Position numbers and translations under genes: made by a program
Notes under the pieces: model-generated
What the model saw: only the letters and a program-made list of their open reading frames with translations
Told to the model about the DNA's origin: nothing
The model's database searches: none
From: Candidatus Melainabacteria bacterium
GTDB taxonomy: Bacteria; Cyanobacteriota; Vampirovibrionia; Obscuribacterales; Obscuribacteraceae
Length of the DNA stretch: 64,000 nt
Assembly (NCBI GenBank): GCA_016212515.1
Contig: JACRFZ010000095.1
Span: 1 to 64,000, forward strand
Reading direction: 5' to 3'
Shown here: in pieces, positions 1-9,100 of the stretch
How the letters are laid out: each line of letters begins with the position of its first letter
Position numbering within the stretch: the stretch's first letter is position 1

Positions 1-1
1 C

Positions 2-2722
2 AATCAAGAAACTCTCTACACCATAAAGTGGAACAGTATGACGGCCGCCAGTATGAAGGAGACCGGCAAAGCAATTCTCGATTTGCTTAGAATGGATTAC
101 GATACCTTTATCAATAGCGCCTATCTAAAGCAAGGCCGTTCCGACGAATTTACCCTCAAACCGCCGGCCGAGCGTAAGCAGGTGCTGAGCGAGATTCTTG
201 GTTTATCTTACTTCGACAAATTGCGGGACGAGGCCAGAGACAGGGCCAAATTGCTGAAAGGCAAGATTGATTTTTTGTCTGGCTCGGTCAGCCACGGTGA
301 CGCTTTGCTCGAGAGCAAGACCCAGGTGGAGGCTCAGGTTGCTAGTAGCCGCCATGACCTGGAGGAAGTGACGGCCTTGACCCAGGATGTTGAGACTCGC
401 GTTAAGGAACTGACGGAGAGGGTGCAATCACTCAAATTGATTGAGGTGAATATTGCCGGCAATGAGAAGCGTTTGAGCGAAACCCAGACCGCCCTTGCCC
501 GGCTCCTCAATGAGCGTCTGGAACTGAGCGTCAAAACCGATGGCTTGGCGGAACTTTTGCAGGAAGGTGCTTCGCTGGAAAAGGACCTGGCTGAGTTTGA
601 GTCAACCCGCTCGCAAGTGGAGTTGCTGGATAATTTGCAACTATCTCTGCAAGAGTTGTCGGAGCGAAAAATTGCACTGGCCGGTGAGTTGGCGCGCTTG
701 CGCTCCCGCCTGGAATTGACTCTGGAACAAAAAGAAAGGGAACTGCAACAGGAAGAAAGTCGGCGCCTGGAACTGGAGCGCGACACAGACTCGGCCGACA
801 AGATCATTGAGCAGTACAACGAGTACAAGCAGATGCTGGAAGCAGAGGCGCTTTTGTCTTCCAAACAAGAGGCTTTCACTCAGCTTACCAGGCGCACCCA
901 GGAACTCTCAGCTCTCTTGCAGGAGAGTAAAATCAGGCTGGAGGCGGAAGTCGGACAAAAAGAAATAGCCATAAGCGATATGCAGGCCCTGACCGGTGCT
1001 TCCGGCAATCTAACGGAAGAGGGCATCGCTCTTGATCTGGAAGCGCAAAATCTTGATCGCCTGGAAGCGGAATTTGAAATTTGTGAAAAGCGCGGTCTGA
1101 CCATCAAATCTCAGTTGGAAGCCCTGGATGTAAAAATTGAAGATTTGAAGATGCGCAGAAGCGAAAATCTTGAAAAAGTTCGCGAACTGAAAGAACATGC
1201 CCACAGCCCTATTTGCCCACTCTGCTCCCATCCCATTGTAGACCGGGCCGCCGTTTGCGATCGTTATTTGAAGCAGAACGAAGAGATGCTTGACGAAGTG
1301 GCTAGAATCGAGTCGCAAAAGGAAACCCTCAATCAAGAGCGTGAGGAACTGCGCCGCACCTACATGGATATGAAGCGCGAACTAGCAGGGCGCAAGGAGT
1401 TGGACAAGCGCATCGGTCAATATAACGAACGCATGCTTGCCGTCAGCCGCTCCCAGGAGAGTCTTCGAAAGCTTGTGGAAGAGCACCGTCTCTTGAAGGA
1501 AAAATTAGACTCCGGTAACTACGGACAACTGGAGCGGGAATCTTTGATCCAGGTGAAGGCGGAGCTTTCACAGATAGACTTCGATCCGGTAGTATATGCT
1601 TCTCTATCATCGCAAATCAGGTTGAAGCGGCATCTGGAAGGCCGCAAGGAACAACTGGAGAAAGACCTGGCCGAGCTGAAGCGCTTGCAGAGCAAGCTGC
1701 CGGAATTGCAGCAGTCTATAAAACTTTTGCGGGATGAAATTAGCTCCGAGAGCTATGGTCCGGAAGTGCGCAAAGAACTGACCGAAGTACAGGGGCGTCT
1801 TGCCGCCGTCTCTTACAGCAGAGAAGAACATGCTAGGTTGAAGCAACGTCTGTCCGAACTTTTCCACCTGGCCGAGAAAGCTCGCGACGTCAGGCGGGCC
1901 GAAAGCGAGCTACCGCAATTGAGGCGCAAGCTTGAGGAACTCAGTCAGGAGGAAAAGCGCAACCGCGAACTGGCAGAGGCTGTGGAAAGCGAACAAGTTG
2001 CCTTGAAGGCGGAATTTGCTCAGATGGAGAAAACTCAGTCGGCGCTCTCGGGTTTGTTGCCTACGCTCGATGAGATGCGCGAGCAACGCAGTGAGGCTGC
2101 CAGTCGGCTTGCCGTATTGTCTGAAAAAGCGCTCGACATTGAAAAAGAACTCTTGCTAATCGGTGAGCGCTTGAAGGAAATCGACACCCTGAAAGTAGAA
2201 TTGTCCGACTACGAGTTTTTGTCTGAGGCTCTCGGTAAGAAAGGCATTCAGGCGGTAATTATCGAGAATGCCATACCGGAAATAGAGAGCGAGGCCAATC
2301 GTATATTGTCTCGTCTAACCGACAATAAAATGCATGTGGCGCTCATCACTCAAACCAAGACAAAGTCAGGCAGCATGTCTGAAACTCTCGATCTGGTAAT
2401 TGGCGATGAGCTTGGCACGCGCAACTACGAGCTTTATTCCGGCGGCGAGGCCTTTAAGGTAAACTTCGCCCTGCGCATAGCTCTGTCGAGGCTCTTGGCG
2501 CGGCGCGCCGGTTCCAAACTGGAGACTTTGATCATCGACGAGGGCTTCGGCTCCCAGGACGATGCCAGCCGCGAGCGCCTGGTCAAAGCAATTAAACTGG
2601 TGCAGCAGGAGTTTTCTCGGGTGCTCATTATTACCCACATTGCAGATGTGAGAGAGATGTTCCCGGTGCAGATTCAGGTCACCAAACGTGGTGGTATTTC
2701 CAGGCTTACTAATGTGTCGTAG
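2..2722 (+). CDS. sbcC: SbcC-type exonuclease ATPase subunit (5' truncated by window edge)
   Basis: The frame is already open at base 2, and the visible protein begins after the Walker A loop, so the true start lies upstream. Visible parts in order: the end of the N-terminal ABC half (typical AYLKQGRSDEF stretch), a long coiled coil, a zinc-hook CPLC motif near bases 1214-1225, a second coiled coil, then the C-terminal ABC half with signature YSGGEAF (about 2436-2456) and Walker B LIIDEGFGSQDD (about 2527-2562). The family works with SbcD as an ATP-dependent dsDNA exonuclease/hairpin endonuclease in repair. No SbcD is visible; it could lie upstream, outside the window. A decayed second copy of the middle of this gene sits at 11138-11700. 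Confidence 0.93.
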   Translation, partial: NQETLYTIKWNSMTAASMKETGKAILDLLRMDYDTFINSAYLKQGRSDEFTLKPPAERKQVLSEILGLSYFDKLRDEARDRAKLLKGKIDFLSGSVSHGDALLESKTQVEAQVASSRHDLEEVTALTQDVETRVKELTERVQSLKLIEVNIAGNEKRLSETQTALARLLNERLELSVKTDGLAELLQEGASLEKDLAEFESTRSQVELLDNLQLSLQELSERKIALAGELARLRSRLELTLEQKERELQQEESRRLELERDTDSADKIIEQYNEYKQMLEAEALLSSKQEAFTQLTRRTQELSALLQESKIRLEAEVGQKEIAISDMQALTGASGNLTEEGIALDLEAQNLDRLEAEFEICEKRGLTIKSQLEALDVKIEDLKMRRSENLEKVRELKEHAHSPICPLCSHPIVDRAAVCDRYLKQNEEMLDEVARIESQKETLNQEREELRRTYMDMKRELAGRKELDKRIGQYNERMLAVSRSQESLRKLVEEHRLLKEKLDSGNYGQLERESLIQVKAELSQIDFDPVVYASLSSQIRLKRHLEGRKEQLEKDLAELKRLQSKLPELQQSIKLLRDEISSESYGPEVRKELTEVQGRLAAVSYSREEHARLKQRLSELFHLAEKARDVRRAESELPQLRRKLEELSQEEKRNRELAEAVESEQVALKAEFAQMEKTQSALSGLLPTLDEMREQRSEAASRLAVLSEKALDIEKELLLIGERLKEIDTLKVELSDYEFLSEALGKKGIQAVIIENAIPEIESEANRILSRLTDNKMHVALITQTKTKSGSMSETLDLVIGDELGTRNYELYSGGEAFKVNFALRIALSRLLARRAGSKLETLIIDEGFGSQDDASRERLVKAIKLVQQEFSRVLIITHIADVREMFPVQIQVTKRGGISRLTNVS

Positions 2723-2890
2723 TCTGGGGGCTGTTTTGGTTGGTTCAACATCAAAGCCCTGTACCCCGAAATAATTGACTGAGAGTGATAAGTTTTTGTG
2801 GCGGAGGCTAAGCAGAAGGTAATACCAGAAGGTAAATAAGGATTCTCCATGGCGAAAACATCTCCGCCCCTTGTCCTTCCCTTCGGCAGG

Positions 2891-2909
2891 TGTACACTAT
2901 TTGTGTACA
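2891..2909. promoter_or_regulatory. Candidate antitoxin operator (paired TGTACA)
   Basis: A perfect 7-bp inverted repeat (TGTACAC, 5-base spacer, GTGTACA) contains two TGTACA hexamers starting 13 bp apart. It lies 20 bases before the Phd/YefM-type antitoxin start. The E. coli YefM-YoeB operator is known to use palindromes with TGTACA cores about one helical turn apart, so autoregulation of this operon is a reasonable inference. Confidence 0.6.
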
Positions 2910-2928
2910 GTGCCCTGGGGCTGAATAT

Positions 2929-3270
2929 ATGTCGGATTTGACTGATAAGAAGACAAAAGCTCTGGGAATTGCGGTTCGAACCGTTGGAAAGACTCAAGCA
3001 CGCAAGGAGTTCTTTCCACTTGTGGATAGCCTCAATTCGGCGAATTCGGCTGTTGAGATCACTGACCATGATGAACCTGTGGCAGTGCTCATGAGCTACA
3101 AAAATTATGTCGCGCTGACAGCAAAAGCATCCGCGAACTTGGCTCCATCGAAACCAAAGAAGCCGAATCTGCTAGGTTCGATTGTGATCAATTCCGACCT
3201 AGAGGCCGCTAGCGCGAAGCTTGCAGATAGGTTTAAATCAGAAGTTGACGATTCGGCGGAGAATCTGTGA
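2929..3270 (+). CDS. Phd/YefM-family antitoxin
   Basis: About 113 aa. The N-terminal half has the Phd/YefM pattern: a short strand, a helix with KTQARKEFFPLVDSL, then VEITDHDEPVAVLMSYKNYVAL. In the family this half dimerises and binds the operator, while the variable C-terminal tail wraps the toxin. ATG 2929 was preferred over an in-frame start at 2890 because the latter would place the coding region across the TGTACA operator. The stop codon overlaps the GTG start of the downstream toxin remnant (GTGA), the usual toxin-antitoxin arrangement. The antitoxin frame is intact although its partner is not. Confidence 0.78.
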   Translation: MSDLTDKKTKALGIAVRTVGKTQARKEFFPLVDSLNSANSAVEITDHDEPVAVLMSYKNYVALTAKASANLAPSKPKKPNLLGSIVINSDLEAASAKLADRFKSEVDDSAENL

Positions 3271-3682
3271 GCGAACAGTTTCTAGTCACAGGCACGCATC
3301 CGCTGATTTAAATTCTTCTGCAAAAACCAAGAGCCGCCTTAGCACCAAGGTTCTTGAGGCGTTCACGGCGGCGACGGAAAGCATGACTACGGTCATTTAT
3401 GTGCCGACTCCCGTAATTTGGGAGTTAGCCATGCTTGTGGAAGACAACTATATAACTATTTCGGAGCCTTTCTCAGACTGGGTAGACGGGCTTTTTGAGT
3501 ATAGAGCCATAGTTCCCACTTCTTTCGGAGTCGACACCGCAAAATACTACTATGGCTTAAACTACCATAACGACCCCTTCGATAGAGCAATAGTGGCTAC
3601 AGCACTTCAGTTGGATCTCCCACTAGTTTCAAATGATGCCAGAATGCATGAGCACAAACCATGTAAACTATTCTGGGATTGA
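3267..3682 (+). pseudogene. Degraded PIN-domain (VapC-like) toxin
   Basis: Translation from GTG 3267 gives SEQFLVTGTHPLI and then a stop TAA at 3309-3311, followed in the same frame by ILLQKPRA. The rest of the PIN domain (LSTKVLEAF ... VIWELAML ... NDPFDRAIVATAL ... LVSNDARM) continues in a different frame from about base 3335 to 3682. PIN toxins normally start with a catalytic Asp in a (V/T)DTH motif; here that position reads Gly (VTGTH). Three independent lesions (Asp to Gly, nonsense, frameshift) mean an active ribonuclease is unlikely. The distal acidic residues (NDPFDR, SNDAR) are still present. Confidence 0.75.
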
Positions 3683-3706
3683 CCTAACTGCTTTCCACAT
3701 AAAGAT

Positions 3707-3745
3707 AAAGGCGGAAAGACCTGGTTTGCCAAGCTTCCCGCCTTT
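3707..3745. terminator. Bidirectional terminator-like hairpin
   Basis: AAAGGCGG (3707-3714) pairs with CCGCCTTT (3738-3745), and shorter complementary segments lie inside the loop. It sits between the convergent toxin remnant and the minus-strand glycosidase-like gene. On the minus strand the stem is followed by a T-rich stretch. Confidence 0.45.
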
Positions 3746-3797
3746 CTGGCGTCAATATGTTTTGCCTGCTTCAGTCCTTTTTGTCTTCTCGCTCTCC

Positions 3798-5012
3798 TTA
3801 CTGACCAAAGGGCTTCGGTCCGCTCACGACGGTGGAGTTGATTGGCAGCACGGAGAGTGGATACCTTGCCACCAGTCCGCCGGCCGGATCGCTTTGCTTA
3901 ACTACGGATGGATCTTTGAGTACTTCTTCTACGATTTCTATGTAGCCGTTGCGTTTAATCCAGAAGACATAGTTGAGCTTCAATTGTTGCGCAAATCTCA
4001 AGGTGCGGATTACATCAGCCCGGTTATGCGGACGACCTGTTCTTGGCGGTGTGTAGGTGTCGGGCCATTGCACCGCAAAACCAAGGGGCACAAGTCCGGC
4101 TACCGAAGGCAATTGTCCGTAGGTTGGAATGTCCAGGTCCGGGTGCAGATCTGGTCCGCCGATGCCGCCTCCCATTGAGGATACCTGTTCGACGAAGTAG
4201 GGAACCAGGTCTTGAGGCCAGTTGATAAACTGAATTGCTACAGTATGGGGCAGAGAATCGTTCAAGCCCTTGAACATAAGCATCATGTTCTGTCCGAATT
4301 TCTCTCTGTTGTAAGGCATGGTTCCGGCATCCAGGAGCGCCTGTCCATCGGCTTTGACATTGCCCCAGGCTGTTTCGTCCAGGTTGACTGCTTCCAGGGC
4401 TGAGACATTGGGATCGCAAGATAGTTCTTTGCCGAGAGCCCTATAAAGATTTCGGCATTTGGATGCTACAGCCGGATCCCAGAAGGCCAGGGAGTAGCCT
4501 CCCGTTCTTTCCGGACGAAAAGCTGCCGCATAATAGCCGCCGCCAGGCTTTGGCGAGCCTTTCAGGAAGGTGGGATGATTTGGACCTCGTTCCGGATGGA
4601 AGGTTTTTGTCCAGACTTGAACGATCAAGCGCTTGTTTCTCCGGCGCAGAGAAGCCAGGTCGGCTTTAATGAGAGAAAAGTCGTAGTGTCCGGGCGAGGG
4701 CTCAAGGGCATTCCAACTATAGATCTTTTGCACGCCCTTGAACGGCGTATCCGGATTGAGAGCCCTTTCCATTTCTGTGGTCGGTCTGTCTTCTCCCGGC
4801 AAGGCCAGATAATGTCCGGGATGCCAGCGGCAGGCCTTCTGCGAGAGGCTCTGTGCTGATGCTTCCGCCGCACAACCGAGGCTGAGGAGAAGGGCTGCAC
4901 AAATTTTGATTAATGGTAAACGCTTCTTTGTCGGGTGCAACTTTCTGGCGCTTGTTCCATTGTTGTATTTTATTTCTGAAGAGGCAGTCTTCTTTTTCTC
5001 ATTGTTTATCAT
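3798..5012 (-). CDS. Secreted glycoside-hydrolase-like (TIM-barrel) protein
   Basis: 404 aa. A basic N-region is followed by a hydrophobic signal segment around residues 35-54 ending near AEASAQ. The mature part opens like many (beta/alpha)8 glycosidases (GVQKIYSWNALEPSPGHYDFSLIKADLASLRRRNKRLIVQVW). Later it has AVNLDETAWG and NYVFWIKRNGYIE, where acidic residues could be catalytic, but the exact family (GH5/GH42-like) cannot be fixed by eye. ATG 5012 is preceded by GAGGGA at suitable spacing. It follows the TadE-like gene by 25 bp on the same strand, so the two are probably co-transcribed. Confidence 0.6.
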   Translation of the reverse strand: MINNEKKKTASSEIKYNNGTSARKLHPTKKRLPLIKICAALLLSLGCAAEASAQSLSQKACRWHPGHYLALPGEDRPTTEMERALNPDTPFKGVQKIYSWNALEPSPGHYDFSLIKADLASLRRRNKRLIVQVWTKTFHPERGPNHPTFLKGSPKPGGGYYAAAFRPERTGGYSLAFWDPAVASKCRNLYRALGKELSCDPNVSALEAVNLDETAWGNVKADGQALLDAGTMPYNREKFGQNMMLMFKGLNDSLPHTVAIQFINWPQDLVPYFVEQVSSMGGGIGGPDLHPDLDIPTYGQLPSVAGLVPLGFAVQWPDTYTPPRTGRPHNRADVIRTLRFAQQLKLNYVFWIKRNGYIEIVEEVLKDPSVVKQSDPAGGLVARYPLSVLPINSTVVSGPKPFGQ

Positions 5013-5037
5013 AGTAAAGTTCCCTCACTTTCTTCTG

Positions 5038-5700
5038 TTAGTAGATAGATGGTTTGTCGTTGAAATAGGGATTTTTAGGGGGTGGCGGCGTCGAGGGCGG
5101 CGGTGGGCCCTGTACATGATGGAGATTGTTGATGGCGGTTTCGTATGGGAATTGCCAGATTGGCATTGGGTGGCGCGGTTGAATGATGGGTAGGTAAACT
5201 GAGATGCCGGCATTTGGTGCTTCATATGAATAGGGATAGGGGCTGATGGCTATGGCACCGCAAACTCTATTGGCCGGTATGATGGCCACTTCCGTGTCTT
5301 GCATGGCGATTTCCACAGGCAGAGCGCTTCCCTGCAGCAGTGGGAAGTTGGCTTTGGCTGTGACTGAGAGGGCTTCGTTGTCGCCGATGCTTGTTTTTTC
5401 TACTTTCACATTTAGATTGGTGTAACTGAGCCCCGACTTTTTACACAGGTCTTTAATCAGTCCCTCCGCTGGTTTGATAGGGTCCTCTTCGGGCGGAAGA
5501 TTGACCAGATAGTTAGCAGTTTGAATCAATACGAAGGAGAGCTTCTGTTTTTGCAGGCTCATCAGTCCGGCATCGAGCAGCAGAAATCCGCCAACTACTA
5601 TGAGCGGCACGAAAATACTCAATTCGGCCGCCAGCATGGTCATGCCTCTGGCGCGGCGGGCTGGGCGATTGGAGCGTGTGGCATTATTTCTGTCAGTCAT
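5038..5700 (-). CDS. TadE-like pilus-associated membrane protein
   Basis: 220 aa. The N-terminus has a basic stretch (RPARRARG) followed at once by a membrane helix with a Glu early in it (MTMLAAELSIFVPLIVVGGFLLLDAG). This is the TadE/TadG pseudopilin-like arrangement (minor pilins of Flp/Tad pili). The remainder is a small extracytoplasmic domain with a Pro-rich C-terminal tail (PPPPSTPPPP). No other Tad genes are nearby, so it may be a TadE-fold protein used for something else. It is the promoter-proximal gene of a two-gene unit with the glycosidase-like gene. Confidence 0.6.
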   Translation of the reverse strand: MTDRNNATRSNRPARRARGMTMLAAELSIFVPLIVVGGFLLLDAGLMSLQKQKLSFVLIQTANYLVNLPPEEDPIKPAEGLIKDLCKKSGLSYTNLNVKVEKTSIGDNEALSVTAKANFPLLQGSALPVEIAMQDTEVAIIPANRVCGAIAISPYPYSYEAPNAGISVYLPIIQPRHPMPIWQFPYETAINNLHHVQGPPPPSTPPPPKNPYFNDKPSIY

Positions 5701-5900
5701 GCGGCTTTACCTCTTAAGTGGACGCATTGCTCAAGAGGAGGGGGCGCTCCTCTCCAGAATCAAGCACCGGTTTCTCTGGAGAGACCGGGTTCTGCTGCGA
5801 TTGTGCTAGTACTTAGTCTTTCGACCGGAGGCTCATTATGCAGCCGCCCCATTTTGAAAGCCATGGGCGAAAGTGAGTATCTTTTTTGACTACTTGCCTT

Positions 5901-6030
5901 GCGTAGTTGATCAGCCTATGGCTGGCCAGGCGGGCTGTGGCATGCCAGACCATGGCTGTGGGGGCATATTTTAACTGGGCAAAAATAGCTTCCAGGCTGT
6001 GGCGGCCGTTAGTGATACGCATCACTTCCT
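5901..6030 (-). pseudogene. 130-bp duplicate of the 3' end of the PATAN sensor gene
   Basis: Bases 5901-6030 match 12265-12394, the last roughly 44 codons of the 837-aa sensor at 12258-14771, with about 5 mismatches counted by eye (near 96% identity). The match stops right at the end of the parent coding region: the parent stop codon is replaced and the reading frame would run on into unrelated residues. Nothing upstream (6031-6176) continues the gene. Flanking 5701-5900 and 6031-6176 hold no gene that I can support. A short GC-rich hairpin near 5768-5789 lies in the leader of the TadE-like gene. Confidence 0.85.
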
Positions 6031-6176
6031 TAGCTTGAGTTGCGTTTTACTAGACGATAAGGTCTGGAATAAGCTGCCGCGCAAGTATCGATGAACAAAG
6101 TCTTTAACTGTTGACTAACTGCACATTTCAGGGAATGATAAAGGTATAGTGTGAAGTACATTTAGTAAAGAGGACT

Positions 6177-9100
6177 TCAGCTAGCTGAACTATTCTTTGA
6201 TTGGTCTGCTTTATTTAGGTAGTCGCGCAATTCCCTTCTGATGTCTTCATCTAATGATGATGAAGTCGCACTTTCAGTTTCAAGTGCTAGGAGTGCAAGG
6301 CGTGGAGCACCTTTTGTCGGACCTTCCAGAATCGACTTGATGTGCGGAACATTCATCGCCGGGTTACTGAGCGTAAATCGGCTCTGAGTAATGATGCGGT
6401 GCCAGATTGACGATACGCACTCAGCTAAACTGTTTTCTATGGTCTGTTTGAACTCAGACTCAACAAGCCATCCCCACAGATAATAGGTCAAACCTAGAGC
6501 CATGCCGGCGCTAATTCGCTCTTTTGCCTCTCGCAAGTTTGCGACGCATGTTGCACCTATTGCTAAGAAGTCGTGCGGTTGGAATATTCTCACTTCTCGA
6601 AGAGATTTCAAAAATGCCGTAAATTCTGTTCCTAGAGAAAACGATAGTTCCATTGCATTTAGAAGCTCATCTATCCGTGGCTCTTTGTTGCAGGAAATTG
6701 CCTGCAGAGCAAAAGCGATGGTTGCATTTTTGAGATGCCACAAACATCGCTCGTTATCGCTCCAGTGCTGTGGCTCAATTGGCACGATTGGTATTGTTAC
6801 AGGCGTGAGCGCGACAGGCATAGAGTCATCCTTTGGTCTTGGTAATGCGCTGAGAGTTAAAAACTCCGGAAGAAGGCGCAAAAACTCGCTAACGTCTACA
6901 TTTTTAATTGCTCTAGAAATCAGCGAACTAGACAAAAGTACTTCAAAACCCTGATATCCACTCCCCCTTACTGCTAGGCGTTCTCTGAGTTCAGACAAAG
7001 CTCCAGCGTCAACACCAAGCATGGCTTCCATATTTGCCAGCTGATACCATAGCATCAGTGGTTGTGGTATGTTTCTTTTGAGTATATCTGGGTGTGGATT
7101 TGGATTGCTGCATATTCCAGCTTTCCAACCTCGATTGCTTATGCCCTGCTGGACCGTCTCAAACATCCAAGCACTGAATCCGCCAAGAATAATGAGGCAG
7201 AACTTTTCCGAATCGGTGGGTTCCGGGCCAATACTTTCAGCTTTGATAGTGGCTCTTTTGAGAAGATCTAGACAGCCTTCGTAATCTGATTGCAAAAGAG
7301 CAACGTAAGCAGCATCGGCTAATAAACCGGCTGCCAATGGAATCAAATGTTGGCTCACTTGATTGGCAGCAATAGACGCAGCCTCGCAAAAATATCTGCG
7401 AGATTCGCTCAATTTGTCAGTCTCGGCTGCACTACGGCCAGCATCTCGAAGGCTGTAAAGAAAGTCGACCGCATCAGAGGAATTTCCGTTGATGATTTTC
7501 GGAAGAGTCTCTAGCGCCTCTTCATGCCGGCCTTGATGGACGAGAACCACTTGGTAACGCCTCAACAGTCGATGATCGTCTCCAAATGTTTTTATCGCAT
7601 CATCTAATAGAACAATTGCTTTATCAGAACCGCTTGCGTATTCGTCCAGCAAAACTGCTTGTGCGCAAATGCAATCAATTTGAATGTCCTTCTCGCCCCA
7701 CGATTCTGCTATCTCAGCTAATTCTTTGTATTTGTCTGAGAGACACTCGCCATTTAATTCTTCGACTTTCGCTTGATTGACCCAGGCATTGTCGATAGTG
7801 AGTCTTCTGGCTCTAACATCTGCGTTCAATGCCGACAAAAAATAGTCTCGTTTCTCTACATCCAGCTCATCCAGAATGTGCATGAGGTCAGACAGCCATT
7901 CAACTTTGGGCAAGCTGCTTGCTTGAAAAACAAACAAAAATTTATCGACAGTCCAGTCCTGTGGGCTGTCTTTGCCAATCTCTGGAAACGATTTCCCTTG
8001 TTCGCCCATGTCCCTCAGGAGCTGTGGAAACTCCATGATAAGTGGTAGCCAATTTTTGGGGCTCAATCCAATACCTTGACGTGTAAAAATTTTGAACAGG
8101 CACATTACGAGTAAGCCCGCCGAAATTCGTTTGTCTGCTATTTGCCTGCATTCTTCAATCATTCGGTCAAAGATTGCAAAAAATCTTTCAGGCTCGGTTT
8201 CAAGCGCAACGAAACATTGCGTGATGCGCAGCATCGCCGCGACATAGCTGTCGTCTTTGAATAGCGGTTCGTGAGTCGGCAAAGCCGTAAAGAAGATTGA
8301 TACTTCTCTGGCCAATACCTTAAATTCGTTCCTGTCGCGTATTGCTGATAGCTGCATTGCCTCAGCAATCCAGAGCAACGCAGGTTTCACCTTTTCTATG
8401 AATGCGTTTATGAGTAGCTGACATAAATGCTCGGCCGGAAAAGGCTGGCGCTGTATGAGATCCTTTACAATGGCTTTGCGAATCACAGATTGCTGAGTGC
8501 CAGCGAAAACAGTACTCCCAAGGTTGCTAATTAATGGAGAAAGAGAATATTTATTTTCCCCTCGACGTTCAACCCAAGGCCCGATGAGAATATTGAACGC
8601 TTCTCCGGAACGTTTTATCGCCTCGGTTGCCTCGCCAACAGACATGGCCAACTGTTTGTCAAACCCATTCATCAAAAACGACAAGCGATAAAGAAGTTCA
8701 AGCGCGTTTTCTGGGAGTAATTTTGACAACTGAACACTGACAGCTTCTCTTTCTGCCTGCATTTCTTTCGAGGCAAAAAGTGGAGCTACATCTTTAAGGC
8801 ACTCGGAATCTGCCCAGTTGTTGGTTCGGAGGCTGACTATCCGTACGTCAACGAGGCGCGGGTGTCCACCACTGCTGAAATGATGTACTATTTCCGTCCA
8901 CTTTTCAGGATCACCTCCAGCCTTTGCGATTAACTCTCCGACGTCATCTTCTGATAGATAGGGTAGTTCCTCTAGAGCAATAGAATCTTCACCAAGACGC
9001 GAAACCACACTGGGCGGCGGGACTCTAGATGTGGTAACTACCATCGTGGCGTCTTGCAGCTGGGCTTCCATTTTTAGCTGAGCGAGATTTAGAAGAGTGG

